64,000 nt of DNA, from the NCBI RefSeq assembly GCF_021432065.1, contig NZ_CP090364.1, forward strand, positions 2,370,601 through 2,434,600, given 5' to 3'. Position 1 is the first letter of the stretch. Each line of letters opens with the position of its first letter. Under the pieces are notes generated by a model. The model was given only the letters and a program-made list of their open reading frames with translations, searched no databases and was not told where the DNA came from. The translations under genes and the position numbers were made by a program. Shown piece by piece: positions 1 through 8,624 of the stretch. Source of the DNA: Photobacterium sp. TLY01 (GTDB lineage Bacteria; Pseudomonadota; Gammaproteobacteria; Enterobacterales; Vibrionaceae).

Positions 1-3000
1 GGCTTCCGTCAGGTTCAGGCCCGTCCCGCCCGCTTTCAGGCTGATGAGAAAGACATTGTGCTCACCTGCTTTAAAGGCCCCAATCGCTGCTTTTCTCTGC
101 TGACTGCTCGACTGGCCGTCCAGATAACTGAACGACAGCGAGGCTTGTTCCAGCTGCACAGAAAAACGCTTCAGCAATTGTACAAACTGGCTGAATACCA
201 AAATCTGATGGCCGCCTTCTATGGCTTCTGACACCAGTGCCAGAGCCTCCCGGAGCTTACTGCTCTCTTCTGCAAAAGAATCAAATACCAGGCTGGCATC
301 ACAGCATACCTGTCTTAACCGGGTCAGTGCGGCAAGCACTTCGACCACACCCTTGCTGTTTTTGGCTGTTTTCAGGGCATCCTTACGGACAGCTTCATAC
401 GCAGCACTTTCCTTGGCCGATAAATAGACGGTGTGGGTGATCTCGGTTTTGCTGGGCAGCTCAGATAACACCTCATCTTTCATTCGCCGCATAATGAAAG
501 GACTGATCAAGGCTTTCAGCCGCATCATATCCTCGGTATTGCGCGCAGCCTGACCATATTTCTGTCTGAACTGCTTCAGCGAACCCAGCAGGCCCGGATT
601 CAGGAAAGCGAACTGGCTCCAAAGCTCTGTTAAATGATTTTCAACCGGCGTACCAGTCAGGGTAAAACGCCGCTCCGCCGTTAAACCAAAGACCAGTTTG
701 GCCCGTTTGGTTTGCGGGTTTTTAATCTGCTGCGCTTCGTCCAGCACTATGGTTTGCCAGTCTTTCGCCTGCATCGCTTCCTGACAGCGGGTCAGCAATC
801 CGTAACTGACCAGTACAATGCTCTTTTCACCCGCTGCGGCAATGGCTTCGTTCCGATCATCCACCTGCTCCAGATCCACCACGGTCAGTTCTGGTGCAAA
901 GCGCTGGCATTCCGCCTGCCAGTTATGAATCACTGACTTTGGCGCCACAACCAGTGCCGCACCCTCGCACTGATAATGACAGATCAGACTGATGGCCTGC
1001 AAAGTTTTACCCAGCCCCATATCGTCTGCCAGACAGGCGCCAAAGCCATGATGAGATAAGTGCGCCGCCCACCGGACACTGGTTTTCTGATAGTCCCTCA
1101 GCGGGGCAAGAATATGCTCAGCAACCACCGGTTTCTCTGACCATTTTTCTTGCAGCGACTGCCATCCCGCATCGCCCTGATGGCTTAAGGTTTCCAGGAC
1201 CTGTTGTAAGGGATAGGCCATCTGCACATCAACAGCCATCTCCTCATTGAGCAGACCGTCCAGCATACGCAGTTGCTGCTGAAGCTCATCTTCCATCAGC
1301 ACAACCAGGTTGTCGCTATCCTGCTCAATAAATCCCTGCCGGCTATTTGCCAGTAACAGACGCAGGTTCAGCTCCAGATCCTGGTCCGTAGACGCCTTAC
1401 CGGTGACAGCAAACCAGTTTTTGCGTTTCTCGATATCCAGCGTCAGATCCTGACGGGTCAGTACCTTTACCTGACTGCTGCGCTGACGCCAGTGAACCGG
1501 CACGTCCTTTAAATGCTGCACAGCCTTGATGAGCGATAACGCGGCTTCACCCGATAATGTCCAGCGCCGTTGCTTGTTCGCTTTCAATCCCAGACGCTTG
1601 CCCAGCGCCAGTGAATCCGCTTTCTCCCGGCTGAGATCACGCTGATACCATTGCTGATCCGGGCCGCTGATCCATGCATCACCCTGCCCCGAAGGCATGC
1701 TGATACGATTTGCCGGCAGCTCACCGGACACATCATTCTGATGCTCAATTGCTACCGCCAGTGTGCCCTGATGCCAGTCCAGCCATAAATGCGGCCTCGT
1801 ATCCCAGTGACCCGGCTGTATATTTCCTTTCCGCTGACAAGGACTGTACCAGCGTAAATCTTTCTGCTGTTCCAACAACGCTGTCAGTGGTTGCAAATGC
1901 TCCAAAGCCAGTTGTTCAGGTCTCGATTCAATGACATCAATGAACTGAGGCGATATCGCTGAGGTATCCAGAAAACACCAGGCATCATCCATCACCTGCC
2001 GCAATGTTCCACTCGTCATTTGGGGGAATAAATCGAGTGTGACCTGTTCACCTGCCTGCAAAACAGCCAACGGCTTCACACCGTGCACACTGACCGACTG
2101 GCCGTCCTGACTGATGATGTTGTCACAAACCGACAAGGCTTTCAGAACAGGCAGTACATCGGAAGCCGGGGGGCTCCAGCGAAACCTGCCGTGTCGTTCC
2201 AGCTGCTGAAAAACATGCCAGTCCGCATCTGACATTAAAGCTTCAGCCGCTGAATACTGAATCGAATACAGTTGAATCACCCGGCCTTTCGTCCAGCCAC
2301 GTTTCCCCATGGACTGAATCCTTGGCTGAACGTTCAGTGTTTTCAGGCACAACTCCCAGACCAGTCGCTGAGCAGCCTGATGCTCCTGATCTGACTGGAT
2401 CGTCTGCGTCAGCTTTCTTAACCAGATATCCTGGCGGGCAGCCGGGACATAAAAGGGAGCGTCAGATTCGCTGAGTTGACCGATCAGGTAACGCAGGGCG
2501 TGCTTGGCCTGGGCGGCTAACATGCTTTCAGAGTGATGGGATAAAATCACCTCCGTCAACGGGTGTGCTTTCACCTGAGCCACCCAGTGCTGATACTGTT
2601 TCGGGCTCGCTTGCTGCCATTGGCACAGCATCAGCACATCCAGCAATAATTTCCCCCAGCTCACGGAATCCGCAATCACCAGCAGTGAATCAAACCAATC
2701 GTCAACACCCGCAAAATATTCCTCTTGCTCACGATAAGGCGCAATAATGAGGTAAGCCTGCTGTTGCCAGAACTCGTCATACGCGATTTGCTGACTACGG
2801 TGAGCGTCGACGCTGTGCTGATAGCTTGCAACGGCTTCGGGTTTGTCCAGTAAAGCCACCACGGCCAGATCAGCCAAGGCCGTGTAGGAATAGCGTTTTG
2901 CCGTCATGGCGGAGAAAGCCGTGCGATGCTGGAAGTACTTGTCATCGTACGGAGCACACAAGGGGTGGGAAACACTTCCGACCCTGAGCGCCTGCCAATG

Positions 3001-3573
3001 ATCCTCAGTTGGCGCCCAGACAACCTGCCTTCTGCCGTCATCCGTAATCGTTTTACTGGCTAACGGCTCCCATGCAATATTCCCCGTCGTATAAAGCTGA
3101 TTGAACAACCAGGCCCATCCCTGCAGGCTGTATTTCAGCCTGTCCTCTTCAATCAATGCCAGTAATTCCCAGACATCTGGATGCAGGAATAAATGCATCA
3201 GCAGCCCTTCCGCCTGCGGAGAAATCGCCGAATAGGCAAACATCCAGCGGGTATTTGACAGCACAGAATAAACTTCCAGTTCCGCAGAGAGCTGATCAGA
3301 ATGGGTCATCACGGCATAAAGGGTCCGTTGCCGGCCAAACCGCAATATGCTCTGTAATGCAGACAAACATCCGTTCAGCGACAAGCTCCAGCTCTGCCTG
3401 TTTTTCACCACCAGTTCGACTTCCTGCATTGCAGAGAGTGCAGCCTCTATCTCAGGGCCACTATGGCGATTGCTGAGCTGCCGGCACAGACTTCTGGTGG
3501 TGATGCCGGATGAAATGAGAATCTGGGCTAACAGCTCTTCAGTCACAGAAGCTTCAGACTGTAAATATTGCAT
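1..3573 (-). CDS. SNF2-family DEAD/DEAH-box helicase, 3' end off window
   Basis: The reading frame is open from an ATG at 3573 (preceded by CAGGGAAA) to the left edge, giving at least 1191 residues. The stop lies outside the window. Helicase motifs sit in the last third: Walker A in LADDMGLGKTLQ near residue 850, motif Ia in VLVSYGLLT, motif II DEAQ near residue 943, and TLTGTPVENHLTELW (motif III). The second RecA lobe begins with ILVFSQFVQLL and reaches LISLKAGGTGLNLT at the edge. The first ~800 residues are a long region I cannot assign to a known domain. Swi2/Snf2 ATPases move along double-stranded DNA and remodel protein-DNA complexes; the bacterial ones are RapA/HepA-like or belong to defence systems. 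The family call is firm, the biological role is not. It diverges from wecA. Confidence 0.85.
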   Translation of the reverse strand, partial: MQYLQSEASVTEELLAQILISSGITTRSLCRQLSNRHSGPEIEAALSAMQEVELVVKNRQSWSLSLNGCLSALQSILRFGRQRTLYAVMTHSDQLSAELEVYSVLSNTRWMFAYSAISPQAEGLLMHLFLHPDVWELLALIEEDRLKYSLQGWAWLFNQLYTTGNIAWEPLASKTITDDGRRQVVWAPTEDHWQALRVGSVSHPLCAPYDDKYFQHRTAFSAMTAKRYSYTALADLAVVALLDKPEAVASYQHSVDAHRSQQIAYDEFWQQQAYLIIAPYREQEEYFAGVDDWFDSLLVIADSVSWGKLLLDVLMLCQWQQASPKQYQHWVAQVKAHPLTEVILSHHSESMLAAQAKHALRYLIGQLSESDAPFYVPAARQDIWLRKLTQTIQSDQEHQAAQRLVWELCLKTLNVQPRIQSMGKRGWTKGRVIQLYSIQYSAAEALMSDADWHVFQQLERHGRFRWSPPASDVLPVLKALSVCDNIISQDGQSVSVHGVKPLAVLQAGEQVTLDLFPQMTSGTLRQVMDDAWCFLDTSAISPQFIDVIESRPEQLALEHLQPLTALLEQQKDLRWYSPCQRKGNIQPGHWDTRPHLWLDWHQGTLAVAIEHQNDVSGELPANRISMPSGQGDAWISGPDQQWYQRDLSREKADSLALGKRLGLKANKQRRWTLSGEAALSLIKAVQHLKDVPVHWRQRSSQVKVLTRQDLTLDIEKRKNWFAVTGKASTDQDLELNLRLLLANSRQGFIEQDSDNLVVLMEDELQQQLRMLDGLLNEEMAVDVQMAYPLQQVLETLSHQGDAGWQSLQEKWSEKPVVAEHILAPLRDYQKTSVRWAAHLSHHGFGACLADDMGLGKTLQAISLICHYQCEGAALVVAPKSVIHNWQAECQRFAPELTVVDLEQVDDRNEAIAAAGEKSIVLVSYGLLTRCQEAMQAKDWQTIVLDEAQQIKNPQTKRAKLVFGLTAERRFTLTGTPVENHLTELWSQFAFLNPGLLGSLKQFRQKYGQAARNTEDMMRLKALISPFIMRRMKDEVLSELPSKTEITHTVYLSAKESAAYEAVRKDALKTAKNSKGVVEVLAALTRLRQVCCDASLVFDSFAEESSKLREALALVSEAIEGGHQILVFSQFVQLLKRFSVQLEQASLSFSYLDGQSSSQQRKAAIGAFKAGEHNVFLISLKAGGTGLNLTEA

Positions 3574-3985
3574 GGATTTCCCTGCTGAATGATATCAAAC
3601 CATTGATCAAAGATGATTGTGATGCGAGTGATTGTAGAATACTCATGCTGTTGCAACAAACACTTACAGCGACCTGACCCGAATCAGTGCGATCAACAGG
3701 GCAACCTCATGAAGATTTTCCAACCAATCAGTGACCAATAGCCAAACAACGATTAGTGTAAAAATCATCACCTGTGAAGATAGTGAATCGCATCTCATAG
3801 GCAACTCAAAGGATGTGATCAAAAAGGGAACACACGAGCGTTCAGACTTTCTGGTGTTTATAGCGGCAGCAGATAAAACGGAGGGAACAAAAGTAATAAA
3901 TTACTCACTGAATTGTTTTCTTTTCTTCCTAGAGAGGCAAAATGTTGGTAGTCTTTTGGCGTTTTTTATACCCTCGGACCCCAGC
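3574..3985. other. Divergent intergenic region between the SNF2 gene and wecA
   Basis: About 410 bases separate the two divergent genes and must hold the promoters of both. I could not find a well-spaced sigma-70 promoter with confidence. A frame open from a GTG at 3731 joins wecA in phase, but its 85 extra residues do not resemble the WecA N-terminus. A short ORF with a better ribosome-binding site lies at 3942-3989. Confidence 0.6.
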
Positions 3986-3989
3986 ATGA
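3942..3989 (+). CDS. Possible 15-residue leader peptide upstream of wecA
   Basis: An ATG at 3942 follows AGAGAGG with a four-base spacer. It encodes MLVVFWRFLYPRTPA and stops at TGA 3987-3989, which overlaps the wecA ATG (3986-3988) as ATGA. The wecA start itself has only a weak Shine-Dalgarno sequence. This layout would allow translational coupling, in which ribosomes finishing the leader start wecA. No proof of translation is available from sequence alone. Confidence 0.35.
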   Translation: MLVVFWRFLYPRTPA

Positions 3990-5020
3990 TAGCCGATTTT
4001 TTCTTTGTCTTTTTTTCTTCATTTGCCGCACTTTTTTTACTTCGAAAGGTCGCCAAGCGTGTCGGCCTGGTGGACAAACCCAATGCCAGAAAGCTGCATC
4101 AGGGGGCGATCCCGCTGGTTGGTGGTTTGGCGATTTGTATTACCCTAGCGCAATTTCTCTATTACTCACCGACGATACTGGACGACGCCGGACTGTACGT
4201 TTTCTGTATCAGTATTCTGACCATCATTGGCGCACTGGATGATAAGTTTGATGTCAGCTTCAAGCTCCGGCTGGCCATCCAAGCCTTGTTATCTGTCTGC
4301 ATGATGTATTTTGCCGGACTGGAACTGCATACGCTGGGGGATATGATTGGATTTGGCACCATCGATCTGGGGATGTTTGGCTATTTGGTGACCGTACTGG
4401 CGGTGATTGGTGCGATTAATGCGTTCAACATGGTCGACGGTATTGATGGTCTACTGGGTGGGTTATCTATGGTGACCTTTGGCGGGCTGGGCATCATGCT
4501 GCTCCACGATGGACAGCAATCGCTGGCCTATCTGTGCGGTATCATCATCGTCGCCATGATCCCTTATATCTTGCTCAACTTGGGGGCATTTGGCCGAAAG
4601 CGTAAAGTCTTCATGGGGGATGCAGGCAGTATGCTAATCGGTTTCACTGTGATCTGGTTTTTACTGCTCGCCAGCCAGAATGGCACCCGCCCACCGTTGC
4701 GTCCGGTGACTGCACTCTGGATAATCGCCGTGCCCTTAATGGACATGACAGCCATCATGATCCGCAGAATCAAGCGTGGGGATTCGCCTTTTAAACCGGA
4801 CCGCGAGCACCTGCACCATATATTCCAGCGTCTGGGCCTCAATTCACTGCAAACACTGATTGCCATCTGCGCAATCGCAGCATTGCTGAGTTGTGTCGGT
4901 ATTTATGGAGAAATTGCCAATGTACCTGAATATATTATGTTCTGGCTGTTTTTAACCTGTTTTGTATTATATTTTATGCTGCTAACCCAGATTGAGAAAC
5001 GTACGGGTTATACTAGCTGA
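3986..5020 (+). CDS. wecA: Undecaprenyl-phosphate GlcNAc-1-phosphate transferase (WecA)
   Basis: Integral inner-membrane enzyme of 344 residues that transfers GlcNAc-1-P from UDP-GlcNAc to undecaprenyl phosphate, the first step of O-antigen or related glycan assembly. The sequence follows E. coli WecA closely: RKVAKRVGLVDKPNARKLHQ near the start, the cytoplasmic Asp pair in IGALDDKFD, AINAFNMVDGIDGLLGG, the KVFMGDAGSMLIGF loop, and the HIHH-like histidines in DREHLHHIFQRLG. About ten hydrophobic segments are visible. ATG 3986 was chosen because homology starts there; a longer frame from GTG 3731 adds an unrelated stretch. It faces away from the helicase and converges on the glycosyltransferase at 5144. 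It probably primes the Wzx/Wzy glycan encoded at 32-43 kb, since no other initiating transferase is present. Confidence 0.93.
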   Translation: MIADFFFVFFSSFAALFLLRKVAKRVGLVDKPNARKLHQGAIPLVGGLAICITLAQFLYYSPTILDDAGLYVFCISILTIIGALDDKFDVSFKLRLAIQALLSVCMMYFAGLELHTLGDMIGFGTIDLGMFGYLVTVLAVIGAINAFNMVDGIDGLLGGLSMVTFGGLGIMLLHDGQQSLAYLCGIIIVAMIPYILLNLGAFGRKRKVFMGDAGSMLIGFTVIWFLLLASQNGTRPPLRPVTALWIIAVPLMDMTAIMIRRIKRGDSPFKPDREHLHHIFQRLGLNSLQTLIAICAIAALLSCVGIYGEIANVPEYIMFWLFLTCFVLYFMLLTQIEKRTGYTS

Positions 5021-5048
5021 GAACATTAGCAAGAAAGTTTTCTTATAA

Positions 5049-5088
5049 ACTTTGGTCGACATTCATAATTGTTGGTTTCGACCAAAGT
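5049..5088. terminator. Inverted repeat between convergent wecA and glycosyltransferase gene
   Basis: An 11-bp perfect stem (ACTTTGGTCGA / TCGACCAAAGT) with an 18-base loop lies between the two convergent genes. Neither side has a run of T, so it is only a possible bidirectional terminator or transcript-stabilising hairpin. Confidence 0.35.
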
Positions 5089-5143
5089 AGAGTTCTAGAT
5101 TTCTTAAGTAGTATTTATTCGAGAACAAGTTTATTGAAAATAA

Positions 5144-6106
5144 CTAGTCTGTAGTATTTCGACTTAATAAACGTTTTGACAAACTACTGGAATAAAATAT
5201 CAAGTAAATCAATAAACCAATGCTACCTTTGACGTTACTTCGATACAATATTTTATCCAATAAGCACTTCATTCTCTGGGTGAAACTGAGTGATTCAAGT
5301 GAAGCCAAAGTACTCAAAGTTGAATTATCGCTAAGTTCTGGGTAACGCTGCACTAAAGTTTTAGCCTGTAACACAACTGAGTCCATACTTTTCACAAATC
5401 TAGGCAAAACCTGATGGATTAGAAAAATTCTTTTTTTTCTGGCACCAATTGTATTGTTTGCGTGTTGTCGATATCGAATGGTCGGCTGGTCTAAAAAAAT
5501 TATCTTACCCTCAACGGAAGCAATAAGAGCTAGCCACCAATCATGCATATAAGCAGAGTCAGGAATAGGGAAAGCTCTGGATAATAGAGCACGATTGAAT
5601 AAAGTTGTACACCCGGATACCACATTTTGCTGAGCAAGATTTGATAGGGATGCATACCAATCTTTCCCTATATTCTTTAGAGAGAAATAAGACTCACTAA
5701 TAACCTCTAAATTTTCATCAACAATCTGAACGTCAGTAAATACTAAGCAAGGCGTTGCAGTAACTTCCTTACAAATTGCATTAAAACAGTCTCTTATTTT
5801 ATTTGTATTCCAAACATCATCCTGATCAGAAAACATAATATATTCAGCTTGTGAATACTGAACACCACGGCTGAAATTTTTTGCAGCACCGCGCTTTTTT
5901 CCATCAAAAGGATAGTACCGAATTTTACTGTCTTCCGCTTGAGCCGATTCTATCAATGATGCTGTCGAGTCTGTAGAACCATCATCAATAATAATTAACT
6001 GATGAATCAGTTCTGAATAACCATCACAGTGCTGAATTGACTCCAATTGCTCTCTTAAGTACTTTTCACCATTATAGGTTGCAAGAACGATATCAATTTT
6101 GTTCAT
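5144..6106 (-). CDS. GT2-family glycosyltransferase (rhamnosyltransferase-like)
   Basis: 320 residues with the GT-A fold signature of family 2: IDIVLATYNGEKYLREQL at the N-terminus, IIIDDGSTDST (nucleotide-binding Asp pair), and a SDQDDVW motif near residue 95 that supplies the metal-binding DxD. The middle part (GCTTLFNR, then MHDWWLAL, then YRQHANN) is the pattern seen in RgpB/rhamnosyltransferase-like GT2 enzymes. It is the last gene of the long minus-strand polysaccharide operon and overlaps the preceding glycosyltransferase by four bases (ATGA). Because dTDP-rhamnose is made by genes of the same unit, a rhamnosyltransferase is a reasonable guess, but donor and acceptor are not shown by sequence. 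Confidence 0.85.
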   Translation of the reverse strand: MNKIDIVLATYNGEKYLREQLESIQHCDGYSELIHQLIIIDDGSTDSTASLIESAQAEDSKIRYYPFDGKKRGAAKNFSRGVQYSQAEYIMFSDQDDVWNTNKIRDCFNAICKEVTATPCLVFTDVQIVDENLEVISESYFSLKNIGKDWYASLSNLAQQNVVSGCTTLFNRALLSRAFPIPDSAYMHDWWLALIASVEGKIIFLDQPTIRYRQHANNTIGARKKRIFLIHQVLPRFVKSMDSVVLQAKTLVQRYPELSDNSTLSTLASLESLSFTQRMKCLLDKILYRSNVKGSIGLLIYLIFYSSSLSKRLLSRNTTD

Positions 6107-6948
6107 CGTCCCTGCCTATCAAGTCGTGTGATACTTCGGTTCAAAATTTTTTGGTTTTGATACTTTTCAATCGATGATTGTCGAGGTTTGACAGCGACAT
6201 GCGTCATTGAATATTTCAATACACTTATCACATGCCAAAAAAAATACTTAGAAAAGAATTTTTGACTATCACGCTGCCGTAAATGCACCGCAAAACTATT
6301 CTCAACCATATCTACATTTATATTTAAAAGACGAGCACGTCGACAGAAATCAATATCTTCGCAATAAAGATAAAAATACTCATCCATACCACCTAATAAA
6401 ATGTAATCTTCCACACGAATGCCTAAAAAAGCACCACTGCACCAGTAAGCCTGACCTTTAGGTAGCTGATTATTAGTGCGTTTGACAAGTGTATTATTCC
6501 GATTCAGCAGGTAAGATGATATGAAACTACCAAATGATGGGTAATGTCGAATATTATGATCTTGTATTTTAAAGTTCTTGTCGACAAACAGATTCGCCGT
6601 TAATATCTGGCTTCTGGATTTAGACAACTGATAACAATAATTATCAAAATTCTCCTCGTCAATGATTACATCAGGATTTAACATTAAATAATAATCATCC
6701 ACCTGATGCCCAAACTCATTAAGATAGTACAGAAAGTTTAAATTATTATTCGCAGCAAACCCTAAGCGCTTGTCATTCTTCACATAAATGACATTGATTT
6801 CATTGCAATATGTTTCAAGCTTACTTGTAGGGCAGTTATCCCTACATACTACCCTCACATTATCCAGCGAAGCCAACCGCTTCAATGTACCGATTTTAAT
6901 GATCAGGTCTTCATGCCCATGTGATACTACAGAAATAATTACCCTCAT
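6103..6948 (-). CDS. GT2-family glycosyltransferase (WbbL-like)
   Basis: 281 residues from ATG 6948; a TTG two codons earlier is also in frame. The start VIISVVSHGHEDLI, the segment NDKRLGFAANNN, and the metal-binding MLNPDVII match the WbbL/RfbF-type rhamnosyltransferase branch of family 2. CEDIDFCRRARL further on is the usual ED acid motif of these enzymes. It overlaps the downstream glycosyltransferase start by four bases, so the pair is probably translationally coupled. The natural guess is transfer of rhamnose from dTDP-L-rhamnose, made by rmlABCD at 21.6-25 kb, to a lipid-linked or growing chain; this is inference. Confidence 0.85.
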   Translation of the reverse strand: MRVIISVVSHGHEDLIIKIGTLKRLASLDNVRVVCRDNCPTSKLETYCNEINVIYVKNDKRLGFAANNNLNFLYYLNEFGHQVDDYYLMLNPDVIIDEENFDNYCYQLSKSRSQILTANLFVDKNFKIQDHNIRHYPSFGSFISSYLLNRNNTLVKRTNNQLPKGQAYWCSGAFLGIRVEDYILLGGMDEYFYLYCEDIDFCRRARLLNINVDMVENSFAVHLRQRDSQKFFSKYFFWHVISVLKYSMTHVAVKPRQSSIEKYQNQKILNRSITRLDRQGR

Positions 6949-6984
6949 AGGCAATCAGCTCTACTCAATTTGCTCATCTATCGC

Positions 6985-7956
6985 TTACTCATCATAATAA
7001 CTTTGCGTGAGCGAAATCAATTTATCAAGATGAGAAAACGGTAATGCATTAATTCCCGCGGCACCTTTACGCCCTCCCCCTGTGGCAAAGGAGGAACAAA
7101 TCTCATCAGCCCCTTGTTTGTTGGCTAATGGCGCACGCAAAGATACAGTATAATGTCCATCATTATTATCAGTCAGCACTAAATGTGCTTTGTCTGGCGT
7201 CTGGTTCGCCAGATCATTCCCGAAAACACCACTGACCCGACGACTCCAAGCCTCATTTGGCAGAACAATCACCTTCAACAAATCAGCGTCATAAAATACA
7301 GGACTGGATTTTGCCTCTGCCATATCCTGTTCATAGGCTGCTTTTAAAACATAGTAGGGTGACGTTTCATCATCTTGCAGTTCAAAGGGAGTATCGTAGC
7401 ACATGAGCCGCTGAAACAAATCAGCAGGGTGATAGTGGAGATCATCGATCGCGGCGCCATACCCGTTATAATTAATTAATGTGCCGAGCTCTTTCAAAAA
7501 ATCGCGTTCTTGATGCGAATAACCGTATTCCGAAGCTAATTCATCAGCACGCTTCACCAGGTTGTCACCATAAGCTGCCGCAATGGCCCATGCCTTATAT
7601 TGCCCCTTTAATACTTGATTGATAAGCAAGCTGGTGCAGGTATCAGCAGACAAATCAATATGAGCATCCAGTAATTCAGAATCAGGAATCTCACCACTTC
7701 TATGGTGATCCGCGTAAAACACAGGTACCCCACTGTCCAGCAATGCGATTAATGCTTCCATATTTTTCTCCATCGAAACATCAAGCACTGTGATGGAATC
7801 GCCTTTTTGTGCGTTCACTCTTCTTAACAGGGCAATATCTCGCTTTATCCCTGTCACCTTGACTGAATTTTTCGGTTCTGCTTTTCTCAACTGAAGCAGG
7901 GCAAGAATACCATCCGCATCGCCATTAAAAACATCAAAGTGCGTCATTACTGTCAT
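6985..7956 (-). CDS. DHH-family phosphoesterase (possible PAP/oligonucleotide phosphatase)
   Basis: 323 residues. Metal-binding motifs of the DHH superfamily are visible: FNGDADGIL near residue 10, TVLDVS near residue 58, FYADHHRSG near residue 80 (the DHH motif), and a DHHA1-type substrate-binding motif ATGGGRKGAAGI near the C-terminus. The family includes NrnA, which hydrolyses short oligonucleotides and 3'-phosphoadenosine-5'-phosphate (PAP). The gene overlaps cysC by 14-23 bases in a block that makes PAPS and uses it through two sulfotransferases, so removal of PAP is an attractive role. That role is inference. ATG 7956 and ATG 7947 are both possible; the second has the better spacing to AAGGG. 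Confidence 0.82.
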   Translation of the reverse strand: MTVMTHFDVFNGDADGILALLQLRKAEPKNSVKVTGIKRDIALLRRVNAQKGDSITVLDVSMEKNMEALIALLDSGVPVFYADHHRSGEIPDSELLDAHIDLSADTCTSLLINQVLKGQYKAWAIAAAYGDNLVKRADELASEYGYSHQERDFLKELGTLINYNGYGAAIDDLHYHPADLFQRLMCYDTPFELQDDETSPYYVLKAAYEQDMAEAKSSPVFYDADLLKVIVLPNEAWSRRVSGVFGNDLANQTPDKAHLVLTDNNDGHYTVSLRAPLANKQGADEICSSFATGGGRKGAAGINALPFSHLDKLISLTQSYYDE

Positions 7957-8608
7957 CCCTTACTTCTTTATTTACAATGCCTTGTGCTATCAGATAGTCA
8001 ACAATTTCCTGAGCACAGCTTTCAACGCTCCGATCGGCAGTTTTCACATGCAGCTCAGGCTTTTCTGGGATCTGATATTCTGAATCTATCCCTGTAAAAT
8101 GTTTAATCTCACCTTTTCGTGCTTTTTGATATAAACCTTTTGGATCCCGGCCTTCACAAATCGCTAAAGGAGTGTCGATAAACACTTCAATAAATGCATG
8201 ATTGGCAATTTTGCTTCTGGCTTGCTGCCTATCACTTCGAAATGGTGAAATAAACGCAGTCAAAACAATCATTCCGGCGTCGACGAACAAATTTGACACT
8301 TCACCAATTCGGCGAATATTTTCAACACGATCAGCATCATTGAAACCAAGATCACCATTCAGCCCATGACGAACATTATCACCATCCAACACATAGGTAC
8401 GAGCATTCATTTGATAGAGTAATGCATCAACTGCGTTTGCGATCGTTGACTTACCAGAGCCAGACAAGCCGGTAAACCAAAGTACACATGGCTGATGTCC
8501 ATTTGCCGCGACACGTTGTTCATGAGAGACTGAGTGAGTATGCCAAACCACATCTGTGGATGCATGAGTATCCTGATTTTCTTTCACCTGATATGGGGAG
8601 TCCAACAT
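7934..8608 (-). CDS. cysC: Adenylylsulfate (APS) kinase CysC
   Basis: 224 residues. CysC phosphorylates adenosine-5'-phosphosulfate with ATP to form PAPS, the universal sulfate donor. Visible motifs are the P-loop FTGLSGSGKST near residue 50, LDGDNVRHGLN (APS binding), FISPFRSDRQ, and IDTPLAICEGRDPKGLY. The length is slightly above the usual ~200 because of an N-terminal extension of about 30 residues. It starts 16 bases after the SLC13 gene and overlaps the DHH phosphoesterase gene. Its position in a capsule operon beside sulfotransferases suggests that it supplies PAPS for glycan sulfation rather than only cysteine synthesis. Confidence 0.95.
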   Translation of the reverse strand: MLDSPYQVKENQDTHASTDVVWHTHSVSHEQRVAANGHQPCVLWFTGLSGSGKSTIANAVDALLYQMNARTYVLDGDNVRHGLNGDLGFNDADRVENIRRIGEVSNLFVDAGMIVLTAFISPFRSDRQQARSKIANHAFIEVFIDTPLAICEGRDPKGLYQKARKGEIKHFTGIDSEYQIPEKPELHVKTADRSVESCAQEIVDYLIAQGIVNKEVRDDSNDAL

Positions 8609-8624
8609 CTAAAAAACCTGAAAA

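Noticed and set aside
1748..1760. GGCGGTAGC on the minus strand inside the SNF2 gene
   Set aside because: It lacks the T at the ops position after GGCGGTAGCN (reads GGCGGTAGCAAT) and lies inside a coding region far from any operon start.
3731..3985. 85-residue N-terminal extension of WecA from GTG 3731
   Set aside because: It does not resemble the WecA N-terminus; homology starts at ATG 3986.
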